A stretch of 64,000 nucleotides of DNA from a virus, in IMG/VR virus record IMGVR_UViG_3300031787_000096, positions 1 through 64,000 of that record, one strand, 5' to 3'. Of this stretch, positions 7,965 through 15,211 are shown in pieces; within the stretch, counting starts at the first letter, position 1; every line of letters begins with the position of its first letter. Position numbers and translations under genes: made by a program. The notes beneath the pieces are model-generated. The model was given only the letters and a program-made list of their open reading frames with translations. It was not told the DNA's origin and made no database searches.

Positions 7965-8414
7965 TCAGAGGTGCACGATCTCCACTCCTCCTCCAAGATG
8001 ATTCTTGAAGAACTCTGCTGCCAGCCTTCTGTGGCAATGGTGTGGAGTTGCCTCACTGCAAAGCAAGCAAGCCCCATCCAGCAAGTCGGCTGGAAAGAGC
8101 TCTTCGACATGGCGCTTGTCGATCAGATCGTTGTAAGCGGTGGCATATGTGTCCCAGGTGATCTCGCCTTTCTTGTAGCTCTTTAGAATGTCGTCAGTAG
8201 GCGCGAGCTTCAGGGCATGATCATAGCTTACCCCAGCCACCTTATCCAAGAAGAATGCAAGATCATCCTTCTTGGTGAATCCCGCCAGCTGCGAAACATT
8301 GTTCAGTCGCGTGTCCAGCACTTTATTTACTCCACTCTTCTGTATCAATTCAAAGAATTGCTTGGCGTTCTTCTTGGTGAATCCAATCGTGTAGAGCGTG
8401 ATCTTCTTACCCAT
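7965..8414 (-). CDS. DUF488 family protein (second copy)
   Basis: The 149-residue protein has the DUF488 plan: LYTIGFTKKNAKQFFELIQK at the start, VLDTRLNNVSQLAGF, then a C-terminal CLLCSEATPHHCHRRLAAEF motif, equivalent to the LLC-E-x-P-x-CHR signature. The conserved Cys, Glu, His and Arg suggest an enzyme-like centre, but the reaction is not known. It lies nine bases after the first DUF488 gene and is more divergent and less GC-rich than it. The pair has probably diverged into different roles. Confidence 0.82.
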   Translation of the reverse strand: MGKKITLYTIGFTKKNAKQFFELIQKSGVNKVLDTRLNNVSQLAGFTKKDDLAFFLDKVAGVSYDHALKLAPTDDILKSYKKGEITWDTYATAYNDLIDKRHVEELFPADLLDGACLLCSEATPHHCHRRLAAEFFKNHLGGGVEIVHL

Positions 8415-8423
8415 GGGAATGCA

Positions 8424-9098
8424 TCAGGCGGCAATCAGTGGTTTGGTGTAAGCAATCCGCCGCCCTTGTTGGCGGTAGGCCTCATCAAGCTCTTCTTCTG
8501 GGCTGATTAGTCGGCCCTGAGTGACCTCGCGACCTAGAAGATCCAACTGCACATCTCCTCCTGAGACCTCCAGGATGCCGAGTCTCTGCAAGGCCCGGCG
8601 CATGCGGTGTTCTAGCTCCTGATGGCTCTCCAGTGATCCATCTCCAAGGATGTGCTGCACGTCCACCCCCCTGGCCTGAAGGTGCCGGCTGACTAGGATC
8701 GATCGATGGCATGTCAGGGGGTCCCGCTCTGCGCATAGCAGCGCCAGGGTCAGCCCTCGTCCCAGCCCCTTCAGCACCCGGCTCAGGCCTAGTTGAAAGG
8801 CTGGCAACTGAGCCACACGTTCATAGGCAGCCTGCAGCCCGTCGTAGGCCGATTCCTCCTCCCTCCGGGCGCCCAGCTCCTCCCCAAGGAACACGTAGCG
8901 GATGCCGTGCTGGTGGAACTCCGCCTCAAGCTCAGGCCTGTTGAACTGTGGTAGACGGCGGCTGTAAGGCATGGAGCGGACATCCGCCACAGCGTTGATC
9001 CCATGCAGCTGGAGCAGTCCCACCAGCTGGCTCAGAGTCTGGTTGGAGTGGCCGACCGTGTAGAGACGCACGGGATGCACGCTGCTCAGCGTCCCCAT
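8424..9098 (-). CDS. DUF488 family protein (first copy)
   Basis: I start at ATG 9098 (MGTLSS); the longer frame would read through low-complexity intergenic DNA. The 224 residues include LYTVGHSNQTLSQLVGLL, VADVRSMPYSRRLPQFNRPE, IRYVFLGEELGAR and LALLCAERDPLTCHRSILVS, the full DUF488 signature (DVR-x-P-x-SR, LGG-like turn, C-x-E-x-P-x-x-CHR). A C-terminal extension (about 165-224) is specific to this subgroup. It is the first gene of the DUF488-DUF488-dual-OB operon, a gene arrangement I have seen as a conserved set but cannot assign a function. Confidence 0.85.
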   Translation of the reverse strand: MGTLSSVHPVRLYTVGHSNQTLSQLVGLLQLHGINAVADVRSMPYSRRLPQFNRPELEAEFHQHGIRYVFLGEELGARREEESAYDGLQAAYERVAQLPAFQLGLSRVLKGLGRGLTLALLCAERDPLTCHRSILVSRHLQARGVDVQHILGDGSLESHQELEHRMRRALQRLGILEVSGGDVQLDLLGREVTQGRLISPEEELDEAYRQQGRRIAYTKPLIAA

Positions 9099-9212
9099 TC
9101 TGTCAAAGACGCCCCGGATCGAGCAGGGCCTGGCGGGTCCTTCAGTTGCGGACTGGGATTTCGGCGTGCCGGGCCTCGACTCGACCCCATGACAGGCGTT
9201 GTGGGCGGTCAT

Positions 9213-9224
9213 GGGGGGGGGGGG
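9213..9224 (+). repeat. Run of 12 G
   Basis: An uninterrupted run of 12 guanines lies in the intergenic region upstream of the DUF488 operon. Such runs slip in replication and are also prone to sequencing error. At this place it would affect promoter spacing rather than a reading frame. Confidence 0.8.
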
Positions 9225-9274
9225 CTGGCCATGGGGCTGGCGATCACGCCACTCGGCCTGCCCCGGCTTGCGCA

Positions 9275-9327
9275 CCGCGCAAGGGCTGACGCGAGTCGCT
9301 CCGCTGCGCTGCGCGACCCTTGCGCGG
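9275..9327. repeat. Bulged palindrome element 1
   Basis: CCGCGCAAGGG (9275-9285) pairs perfectly with CCCTTGCGCGG (9317-9327). Inside, bases 9286-9295 (CTGACGCGAG) are an unpaired one-sided bulge and TCGC (9296-9299) pairs with GCGA (9313-9316). The loop contains CTCCGCTGCGCTGCG, shared with element 3 (27.4 kb) and resembling element 4 (37.7 kb). It lies 48 bases before a small plus-strand gene. Confidence 0.65.
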
Positions 9328-9375
9328 CGCTGGCGGCGCCGGGGCTGAACGGCGGTGTCGTTCGCCAGCCCAGCC

Positions 9376-9588
9376 ATGGCCGCCACTCCCCTGGTCCGCG
9401 CCTGCCCGATCCGCATCATCTCGGTGCACCTGCTCGATGCCGCCGGCCAGCTGCTGCGGGTGCTGTTCCTCGATCGCGAGGGCCATATCAGCGCCCAGCC
9501 GCACTACGTGCCCAGGGCCGAGGCCCTGATCCTGGCCTCCAATCAGCAGCGAGTGCTTGGGCCCCAGGCCAGGGTGCACGTGCTCTGA
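9376..9588 (+). CDS. Small hypothetical protein (70 residues)
   Basis: From ATG 9376 the product is MAATPLVRACPIRIISVHLL and onward, a compact beta-like protein ending in LGPQARVHVL, with no signal peptide. It stands alone after palindrome element 1 and before the DUF6932 pair. The style (short, ATG without a Shine-Dalgarno site, preceded by a large palindrome) matches the small plus-strand genes at 37800 and 38311. Family unknown. Confidence 0.45.
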   Translation: MAATPLVRACPIRIISVHLLDAAGQLLRVLFLDREGHISAQPHYVPRAEALILASNQQRVLGPQARVHVL

Positions 9589-9800
9589 GGCGCCAGCGCC
9601 TCTCCCGGCTGGCACTGCCGGCCGGGATTTACCGGATCCCTGTCGGAGGGTTCCGCCTGGCGATCGGGCTGGGTATAAACCGGGAGCACCTTCCGGCCGA
9701 TGCTCAGTTACACCGCCGCCTCCCATCGTGGCAACGATGGCCCCACAAGCGCCTGGGGCATCAGAGGGGGGTGCGCACGGGGAACCGGAGGTTGGTGAGC

Positions 9801-10259
9801 ATGCCAATCCCTGGGTTCAATCGGTATGGATTGCTACCTGACGGAGTTTACGGATGCACGATGTCAGAAGTGGAGGCAGCACTGGCATGGAATGACCAAC
9901 GCCGCAGGCTGACTGATTCGCTGCAGGCGTTCATCAGAGATGAGCTCCTAGATCGCTTCACAACGATTCCGCCACTTGTGCTCGATGGCAGCTATGTCAC
10001 CTCAGAAGAGCACCCAGCAAATATCAACCTCGTGATTGAGCTGCAGGGCCTGCCGAGTGATCAGCAATGGGAGGGGCAAATGCTCTACGTGCGCAACGCC
10101 GAGCTGTTTGGCACCTACAACATTGACATGCGACCCAGCCTGGAGAAGCTTGGCCAGGACTTTGTCAGCTATTTCCGCTCCTGGGATCCCAAAAAGGCGC
10201 TTGAGAAGGAACTTGATTGCAAGCTCGTCAAGAAAGGGCTGCTGAGGTTGATGTCATGA
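9801..10259 (+). CDS. DUF6932 family protein
   Basis: The 152-residue product starts MPIPGFNRYGLLPDGVYGCT, the typical opening of DUF6932 proteins (IP.f...G.LP.GiH..t..E), followed by AALAWNDQRRRLTDSLQAF and LVLDGSYVTSEEHPANINLVIEL. The Gly-Ser plus spaced acidic pattern is suggestive of a nucleotidyltransferase-like fold; that is an inference. GGAGG lies about ten bases before the ATG. The stop overlaps the start of the next gene (ATGA at 10256-10259), so the two are co-translated. An in-frame extension back to 9003 runs through a palindrome and is not credible. Confidence 0.68.
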   Translation: MPIPGFNRYGLLPDGVYGCTMSEVEAALAWNDQRRRLTDSLQAFIRDELLDRFTTIPPLVLDGSYVTSEEHPANINLVIELQGLPSDQQWEGQMLYVRNAELFGTYNIDMRPSLEKLGQDFVSYFRSWDPKKALEKELDCKLVKKGLLRLMS

Positions 10260-11266
10260 GCAGCTGGATCGACATCGTCGAGGGCAAAGCCCGCATCATC
10301 CACCGAGAGCTCCTGGCAGCGCGAGAACTGGCCGTGCAGCTGGGCAAAGACCCTGAGATGGTCAGCACACCGTATTTCGAGCTGCTCGCCAGGCTCTATC
10401 GCGACGAATTCCCCTACGCATCACTGGCTGATCAGGCCGATCTGGTCGCTCGATTCACGGGGCCTGGTGTGATGACCCACGAGCCGCCCATCTCCCTTGT
10501 CACCGGCGCATTCTCGAAGCTGCGCACCCAGATTCAGAAGATCGCCAAGTCAATCGCAGGTCTCAGCGAAGAGAAGCGCGTTCGCTGGCCGGCAGACCTG
10601 GATCCGTATCTCTCAGGGCTGGCCTATGGAAGCCTGGTCGTGGGAATGCGGGTCCCGAGGCCAGATGATGTCGGGGTCCAGGGGCAACTGGTGCTTGAGG
10701 GGGTGACCGATGGCCTCTATGAAGCCGTGCGCGAGGCGGTGTGCAGCCTCCCCTTGATTCCCAGGCTCATCAAAGATGAAGCCGTCAGTGAGGATGTCTA
10801 TTCCCTGTTCCCTGACCCGGCTGTTCGCGACACCGTCATGGTGGCAGCCCAGAAGCTTGCACCCACCCCCAGGAGCAAGGCCATCACCGAGCTGTTCCTC
10901 AGTTGTCCTGGGGAAAGCCAGGTGGCGCCCGCGGCACTCACCCGAGAGAGCGGCAAGATCCTGCAGCGATCCTTGGATCAGGCATCAGGGCAGCGCTTCC
11001 GGGGGACTGATGCCTTCGAGGGGGTGGTGCGCGAGATCGACCTGGATGCTCTGCGCTTTGAAATCCGAGGAGCCCGGTATCAACGCGGAATCCGCTGCAT
11101 CTACGACGAACGGCATAAAGGGCAGGCGCGCGAGATCCTGGACTGCACTGTCCGGGTCAGTGGTAGCTACGAGGCCGCGGCCGATGAACAGCCCAGGCTT
11201 GTGGCGGTGGAATCGATCGAGATCCTCAAGAGACCACCGGAGCAGATGGCCCTGTTGGGGCAGTGA
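10256..11266 (+). CDS. Hypothetical 336-residue partner of the DUF6932 protein
   Basis: Starts at ATG 10256, sharing four bases with the stop of the DUF6932 gene. Residues 1-150 are helical (WIDIVEGKARIIHRELLAAR, LRTQIQKIAKSIAGLSEEKR); about 240-336 look beta-rich with REIDLDALRFEIRG, RGIRCIYDERHKGQAREILD and ending LKRPPEQMALLGQ. The size and the tight pairing suggest the two proteins act together, perhaps as a toxin-antitoxin or defence pair. I recognise no catalytic motif. Confidence 0.65.
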   Translation: MSSWIDIVEGKARIIHRELLAARELAVQLGKDPEMVSTPYFELLARLYRDEFPYASLADQADLVARFTGPGVMTHEPPISLVTGAFSKLRTQIQKIAKSIAGLSEEKRVRWPADLDPYLSGLAYGSLVVGMRVPRPDDVGVQGQLVLEGVTDGLYEAVREAVCSLPLIPRLIKDEAVSEDVYSLFPDPAVRDTVMVAAQKLAPTPRSKAITELFLSCPGESQVAPAALTRESGKILQRSLDQASGQRFRGTDAFEGVVREIDLDALRFEIRGARYQRGIRCIYDERHKGQAREILDCTVRVSGSYEAAADEQPRLVAVESIEILKRPPEQMALLGQ

Positions 11267-11298
11267 TCCCCTCTCCGACGCCTGCCAATCTCGGAAGC

Positions 11299-12279
11299 TC
11301 AGCCGAGCCCCACGTACACCGGCTGAAACCACTGCATCCGCCGGCTCTGACGCTTCTCGCCATGCAGCACGGTGTGCCAATGGCCCCGGCGCCAGTGGGG
11401 CCGGCGCGCGGTGCCGCTGCTGTTGGTGCCAGCCGTGGCCCCTTCTGAAGGAGCCCTTGGGGTGCGATCGAGCCGGAAGTCCTTGCCGATCCAGACCGGG
11501 CCTTGGGGTTTCACGGGGCCGGCGTCATCGGCACTGCCGGCCGAGAAACCCTTGCCGCTCGGCACCTTGGCCGCCGGGCCCGTGGTGAGCAGCTCCGGTT
11601 GGTAGAGCTGCATCAGGAGGGCGTTGATCGCCAGGCCCTCCATCCGTTGGTTGGTGCTCTGCACCGCCTGTTCGTCCCACTGCCAGGCCGGGTGGCTCAG
11701 GTCTTCCACAGTCGGCTGCCGTTCGCCGATCTGCTGAAAGGAATGGCGGGTGAGATAGCTGGTGCCATCGAGGGCCAGGCCGACGCAGCTGATGCCGCTG
11801 ATCCGCTTGGCCTCAGCCGGCAGCCAGTCGGCCATCGCTCGCAGGTCGGCCACGATCACCACCGGGATTGGCACGCCGTCTTCTGTGAACAGAGCTCCAT
11901 CGGGAAGCATCAGCCGGAAGCAGGGCAGCACCAGCGGCAGCTCGTCATCCAGGTGGGGTGAGGGTGTGCGGCGGAAGGCCTCCGCCAGCTCCGGCGCCAG
12001 GAAGCGAGGCGGAGCTTCGACGATCCGCGCCCAGCGGCAGGTGGTGGCGGCCCAGAAGCCGATCGGATCGGCCAGCTCGTTCATCACCTCCGCGCCGGCC
12101 TCGATCAGGGCGGCGTAGGCCAGGTGATTGGCCCAGTGCTGGAAGCCCCGCGGGGAGCGGTAGCGGTGCTGCTCCTGCTGGATGTACGGATCCTGGCGGC
12201 GCAGTTCCGTGATCACCGTGCCGATCGGTGGCAGGTCCGCCTGGCTGGCCCGGATCGATTCAGGCGTCAGCCGGCTCAT
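11299..12279 (-). CDS. Hypothetical 326-residue protein with a C-terminal RRPHWRRGHW motif
   Basis: A soluble protein with aromatic-rich N-terminal part (FQHWANHLAYAALIEAGAEV, about 46-65) and a disordered Ser/Gly/Pro linker (about 235-290). It ends in RRPHWRRGHWHTVLHGEKRQ and MQWFQPVYV. Similar HWR-G-HW...W-P-V tails occur on many proteins of phages, plasmids and islands. From memory this tail resembles proteins annotated as the AcrVA2 anti-CRISPR family, but I could not verify this. Its start overlaps the stop of the 88-residue gene before it by four bases. Confidence 0.6.
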   Translation of the reverse strand: MSRLTPESIRASQADLPPIGTVITELRRQDPYIQQEQHRYRSPRGFQHWANHLAYAALIEAGAEVMNELADPIGFWAATTCRWARIVEAPPRFLAPELAEAFRRTPSPHLDDELPLVLPCFRLMLPDGALFTEDGVPIPVVIVADLRAMADWLPAEAKRISGISCVGLALDGTSYLTRHSFQQIGERQPTVEDLSHPAWQWDEQAVQSTNQRMEGLAINALLMQLYQPELLTTGPAAKVPSGKGFSAGSADDAGPVKPQGPVWIGKDFRLDRTPRAPSEGATAGTNSSGTARRPHWRRGHWHTVLHGEKRQSRRMQWFQPVYVGLG

Positions 12280-12542
12280 CGAGGGGTGAGCGGCGGGTTG
12301 CCCGGCTGGATCTCGAGGTTGGTCACGTTCACCTGGGTGGTGACGCCATCGGCCCAGCTCACCGTCGCCACCACCACCGGGCTGCTGGGGATGATCGGCC
12401 CAATGGCGGTCACCGTGCCCCGCGCGAATGGTCCGCTGCTGGTGGGGGCCTCAGGGCCGCTCACCATGGCCATCGACTGCAGGAAGGCCCGGGTGAAACG
12501 AACGGTGTCGCCGATCTGCAGGGGTGCGCTCACGTTGCTCAC
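12276..12542 (-). CDS. Small hypothetical protein (88 residues), GTG start
   Basis: From a GTG at 12542: LQIGDTVRFTRAFLQSMAM, GTVTAIG and VVATVSWADGVTTQVNVTNLEI, a predicted small beta-barrel of the SH3/KOW style (a G-D-x-V-R start and repeated beta strands). Its end overlaps the start of the 326-residue gene, so they form a two-gene unit, divergent from the 12576 gene. Function unknown. Confidence 0.6.
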   Translation of the reverse strand: MSNVSAPLQIGDTVRFTRAFLQSMAMVSGPEAPTSSGPFARGTVTAIGPIIPSSPVVVATVSWADGVTTQVNVTNLEIQPGNPPLTPR

Positions 12543-12575
12543 TGGCGGGCGTGACCCATCCTGACCGGATCACGG

Positions 12576-12986
12576 ATGCTGGGTGCACTGCTCACACCCA
12601 GCCCTGTCGTGAAGGACATCCGGATCACCACCCAGGACGATCTGCCTGGGCCCGATGGCGACGAGCCGTACGACACGTTCGTCAACCAGACCGAGTACGG
12701 CAACGGCCGCTTCCTGCGCACCAACGTGCTCTCGGCCCGGCCCGATCTCAAGAAGTACACGGCCCTGCGGTTCCAGCAGGACGTCAAGCGCCATCCCGAT
12801 GCCGCCGGTCCTGGGCAGGACGTGGTGCTGGTGTTCATGGAGGCGCTGGAGCTGGAGCCGCCGCTGACCCTGGTCTGCAGCGACATCCACCTGCAGATGG
12901 AGGGCTACCCGGTGGAGCAGGGTGCAGTGATCGAGATCCCGCTGCTGCCGCCGTGCAACCGCGGGCCAGCCAAGGGATTCGGCTGA
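12576..12986 (+). CDS. Hypothetical protein (136 residues)
   Basis: The product has a charged, beta-like sequence (VKDIRITTQDDLPGPDGDEP, DTFVNQTEYGNGRFLRTNVL, QDVVLVFMEALELEPPLTLV), ending in a proline-rich tail. No membrane or catalytic motif is seen. A longer frame that joins it to the next gene crosses non-coding sequence and is rejected. It lies 66 bases before the 254-residue gene and is probably the first gene of a three-gene unit with the TPR protein. Confidence 0.55.
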   Translation: MLGALLTPSPVVKDIRITTQDDLPGPDGDEPYDTFVNQTEYGNGRFLRTNVLSARPDLKKYTALRFQQDVKRHPDAAGPGQDVVLVFMEALELEPPLTLVCSDIHLQMEGYPVEQGAVIEIPLLPPCNRGPAKGFG

Positions 12987-13051
12987 GGGGGCTGGGGCCC
13001 GGCACGCTGCCGCCGATACCGTGGGGACCCTGCTCTCCCCTCGGCCCGGCG

Positions 13052-13816
13052 ATGCCTGCCCATGCGCTCCTGCCGGCCGTCAACCGTCTGCTCAAGCAGG
13101 TGGAAGAGGTGAGCGGCCTGCCGGTGGCGGTGGCCCAGCAGAGCGACCTGAGCACCCTGGCCACCCTGCGGCCGGCGACGCCCGAGTACCAGGCCCACCT
13201 GATCGCCTATCGCGATGCCGATGAGGCCAGCAGCTACCACGTGGCCTTTGAGGCCGCCCTGCTGCTGCGCATCGTGCAGGTGCCCCCCGAGCAGCGGGTG
13301 AACCTCACCGAGAAGCGCGAGGCCAGGGAGAAGGTGGTCTCCCAGGTGGAGAAGCTGTTCAAGGGCCGCCTCGGCCTGGCCCAGGCCCGGCAGGCCGGAC
13401 TGCGCTTCTACGACGGGCTGATGGTGCAGCTGCGCTCCACAGGGCCTGGGCTGTGGGCTGACCGCTGGCTGTTCGAGCAGGTCCCGGAACTGCGGGGCCT
13501 GCAGGCGGCGGTGCTGCAGAGCCAGGTGCAGCAGAACGTGCCCTGCCTCAATGCGGAGGTGGACAAAATGAGCCCCGCCGATGTGGTGAAGGCCAGTCGG
13601 GCGATGAATGCCGCCTACGCCTTCCAGGCCGCCGAGCTGGTCGGCATCCCTCCCTTGGCGATCCCGTACCAGGCGGCAGGGTTTGAGGCCATGGCCAAGG
13701 AGCTGATCGCCATCACCCGCGCCGAGCCCACCACAGCGGATCCGGATCGGGAGATCGTCGATGGCTGGGCCGAGAAGCTGGGCCTCTCCCGCTGGTACTC
13801 CTGGAAAACGACCTGA
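13052..13816 (+). CDS. Hypothetical protein (254 residues) paired with a TPR protein
   Basis: Mostly helical: ALLPAVNRLLKQVEEVSGLP, DEASSYHVAFEAALLLRIVQ, REAREKVVSQVEKLFKGRLG, and a C-terminal GFEAMAKELIAITRAEPTTA. It might be a degenerate relative of the IrrE/ImmA type of zincin, but no HExxH is present, so I leave it unassigned. Its stop overlaps the start of the TPR gene by one base (TGATG), a sign of coupled translation and joint function. Confidence 0.6.
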   Translation: MPAHALLPAVNRLLKQVEEVSGLPVAVAQQSDLSTLATLRPATPEYQAHLIAYRDADEASSYHVAFEAALLLRIVQVPPEQRVNLTEKREAREKVVSQVEKLFKGRLGLAQARQAGLRFYDGLMVQLRSTGPGLWADRWLFEQVPELRGLQAAVLQSQVQQNVPCLNAEVDKMSPADVVKASRAMNAAYAFQAAELVGIPPLAIPYQAAGFEAMAKELIAITRAEPTTADPDREIVDGWAEKLGLSRWYSWKTT

Positions 13817-14913
13817 TGGAAGGCACGGCGTTCTCGATCGAAGAGGCCAGCTTTGATGCCTCCCTGCTGCCCGAGGGCAGCCGCACCCCAGGCACGGTGG
13901 CATTCCACCGGGCAGTGACCGACTACTTCCAGAAGTCCTATGCCTCCATGGGCGGCCAGCTGTCGGTGGTGTTCGCCGCCGGCCGCATCGAGGTGGCCTG
14001 GGAGCCGACGGCACCGGAAGCACCAGCGATGGCCACGATCGGCCCGCTCCTGCAGCAGCGCCGGCTCGATGAAGCCCGCCCGCTGCTGGAAACCCTGCTG
14101 CAGCTCCAGCCCGAGCACCCGGAGGCCCTTTACAACCTGGGCGTGCTCGCCAGCGAAGAAGGCCGGCTGGAGGAGGCCCGGCTGCTGCTGCGCCGGGCGG
14201 TGATCGCCAATGCGTCCGATGCCCACGCCCAGGCCAATGCCCAGGTGGCCCTGGCGCTCGCTGCGATGCGGCTCGGCGACAAGGCAGAAGCCCGCCAGTC
14301 GCTGGAGGCCGCGATCGAGCTGGAGCCGGGCAACAGCTTTGCCCTGCGCAGCCTCGGCAGCCTGCTGGTGATCGCCGGGGCCCTGGCCGCCGGCATCGAA
14401 CGCTTTCGCCAGGCGCTGGCGGTGGCACCGGATGACCTGGTTACCACCTTCAACCTGGCCCAGGCGTTGCTGGAGCTGGATCCAGGCGAGCACCGCGACG
14501 AGGCCGATCGGCTGCTGCTGCGCGTGATCGAGGCCCAGCCCTACGGCGAGCTGGCCCACAAGGCCAAGGACCTGCGGGGCAGCATCGCCAGACGCGACCT
14601 GCGGGCCGACCAGCCCGATGGTCTGCGGCAGGACGCGGTGAGCTACTGCCTCCAGGCCCTGCAGCTGTTCGAGGGGATGGACCAACAGCGCTTCCTGGCG
14701 GTGCTCAGCGAGGTGGCGGCTGTCGGCCAGGGCGGGCTGCAGATCAATGAGCCCGGCACCTCCCGCAGCCTCAAGACCCTGCCAGGCAGCTGGAGCGACC
14801 TGGCCCTGGCCTGTCTGATCCACGTGGGCATGAAGCGGCTGATGCCCAATGAGGACTCAGGACTGGGGATCGGGGCGGAGTACGAGGAGGCGGTGCGGTT
14901 GGATGGTCGGTAG
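13816..14913 (+). CDS. Tetratricopeptide repeat protein
   Basis: The 365-residue protein has an N-terminal domain (1-65) and then about four TPR units between about residues 68 and 240: LQQRRLDEARPLLETLLQLQ PEHPEALYNLGVLASEEGRL and the following EEARLLLRRAVIANASDAHA, EARQSLEAAIELEPGNSFAL and AGIERFRQALAVAPDDLVTT. TPR arrays bind partner proteins; the partner here is probably the 254-residue product, whose gene overlaps it. The C-terminal 110 residues are not TPR. No catalytic motif is visible. Confidence 0.8.
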   Translation: MEGTAFSIEEASFDASLLPEGSRTPGTVAFHRAVTDYFQKSYASMGGQLSVVFAAGRIEVAWEPTAPEAPAMATIGPLLQQRRLDEARPLLETLLQLQPEHPEALYNLGVLASEEGRLEEARLLLRRAVIANASDAHAQANAQVALALAAMRLGDKAEARQSLEAAIELEPGNSFALRSLGSLLVIAGALAAGIERFRQALAVAPDDLVTTFNLAQALLELDPGEHRDEADRLLLRVIEAQPYGELAHKAKDLRGSIARRDLRADQPDGLRQDAVSYCLQALQLFEGMDQQRFLAVLSEVAAVGQGGLQINEPGTSRSLKTLPGSWSDLALACLIHVGMKRLMPNEDSGLGIGAEYEEAVRLDGR

Positions 14914-15211
14914 GCCAAAACAATGCACAGGCTGCATAGTTCTGGCCTGGAGGGGTACGGCCTTGAGACGCTTGGCTGCGCCTGCGCTGCCCTAGCGGCA
15001 CAATGGGGACGACAGGCGGGCGGAGAGCAACTCCATGACAACCACCCCAGCCGCCAGTTGGGCTTGCTGTGACGCCGCTCCATCCCGACGGCAGATCCGT
15101 CGTGACGTTGTCACCCTTGACGACCATGGCCGAGCAGGCCCCCACTTCGAAGATAGTTACCAGTGGCGTGACTGGGCTTCCTTGACAACAGTCAGTGGGG
15201 GGCGGGCCTGA
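14914..15211. other. 298-bp intergenic stretch before the restriction-type locus
   Basis: No gene is apparent. The sequence contains TTGACA (15182-15187) shortly before the helicase start at 15212, probably too close to act as a -35 for a usual leader. A GCTTGGCTGCGCCTGCGCTG stretch near 14970 loosely resembles the loop of the bulged palindromes but the flanking stems are missing. Confidence 0.4.

Noticed and set aside
9003-10259. A single 418-residue plus-strand gene ending with the DUF6932 sequence
   Set aside because: Its first 266 codons read through the G run, a palindrome and another small gene, with shadow-like composition; the DUF6932 opening and ribosome binding site mark the start at 9801.
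12524-13816. A 430-residue plus-strand fusion protein
   Set aside because: The first part overlaps the better-supported 136-residue gene in another frame; homology-like sequence begins only at ATG 13052.
13052-13816. ImmA/IrrE-type metallopeptidase
   Set aside because: There is no HExxH motif, so I leave the gene unassigned.
12905-14823. Long minus-strand frames (507 and 402 residues) opposite the TPR gene
   Set aside because: They are antisense shadows of GC-rich coding DNA, with His/Gly/Gln-rich composition and no domain pattern, while the plus strand has clear TPR repeats.
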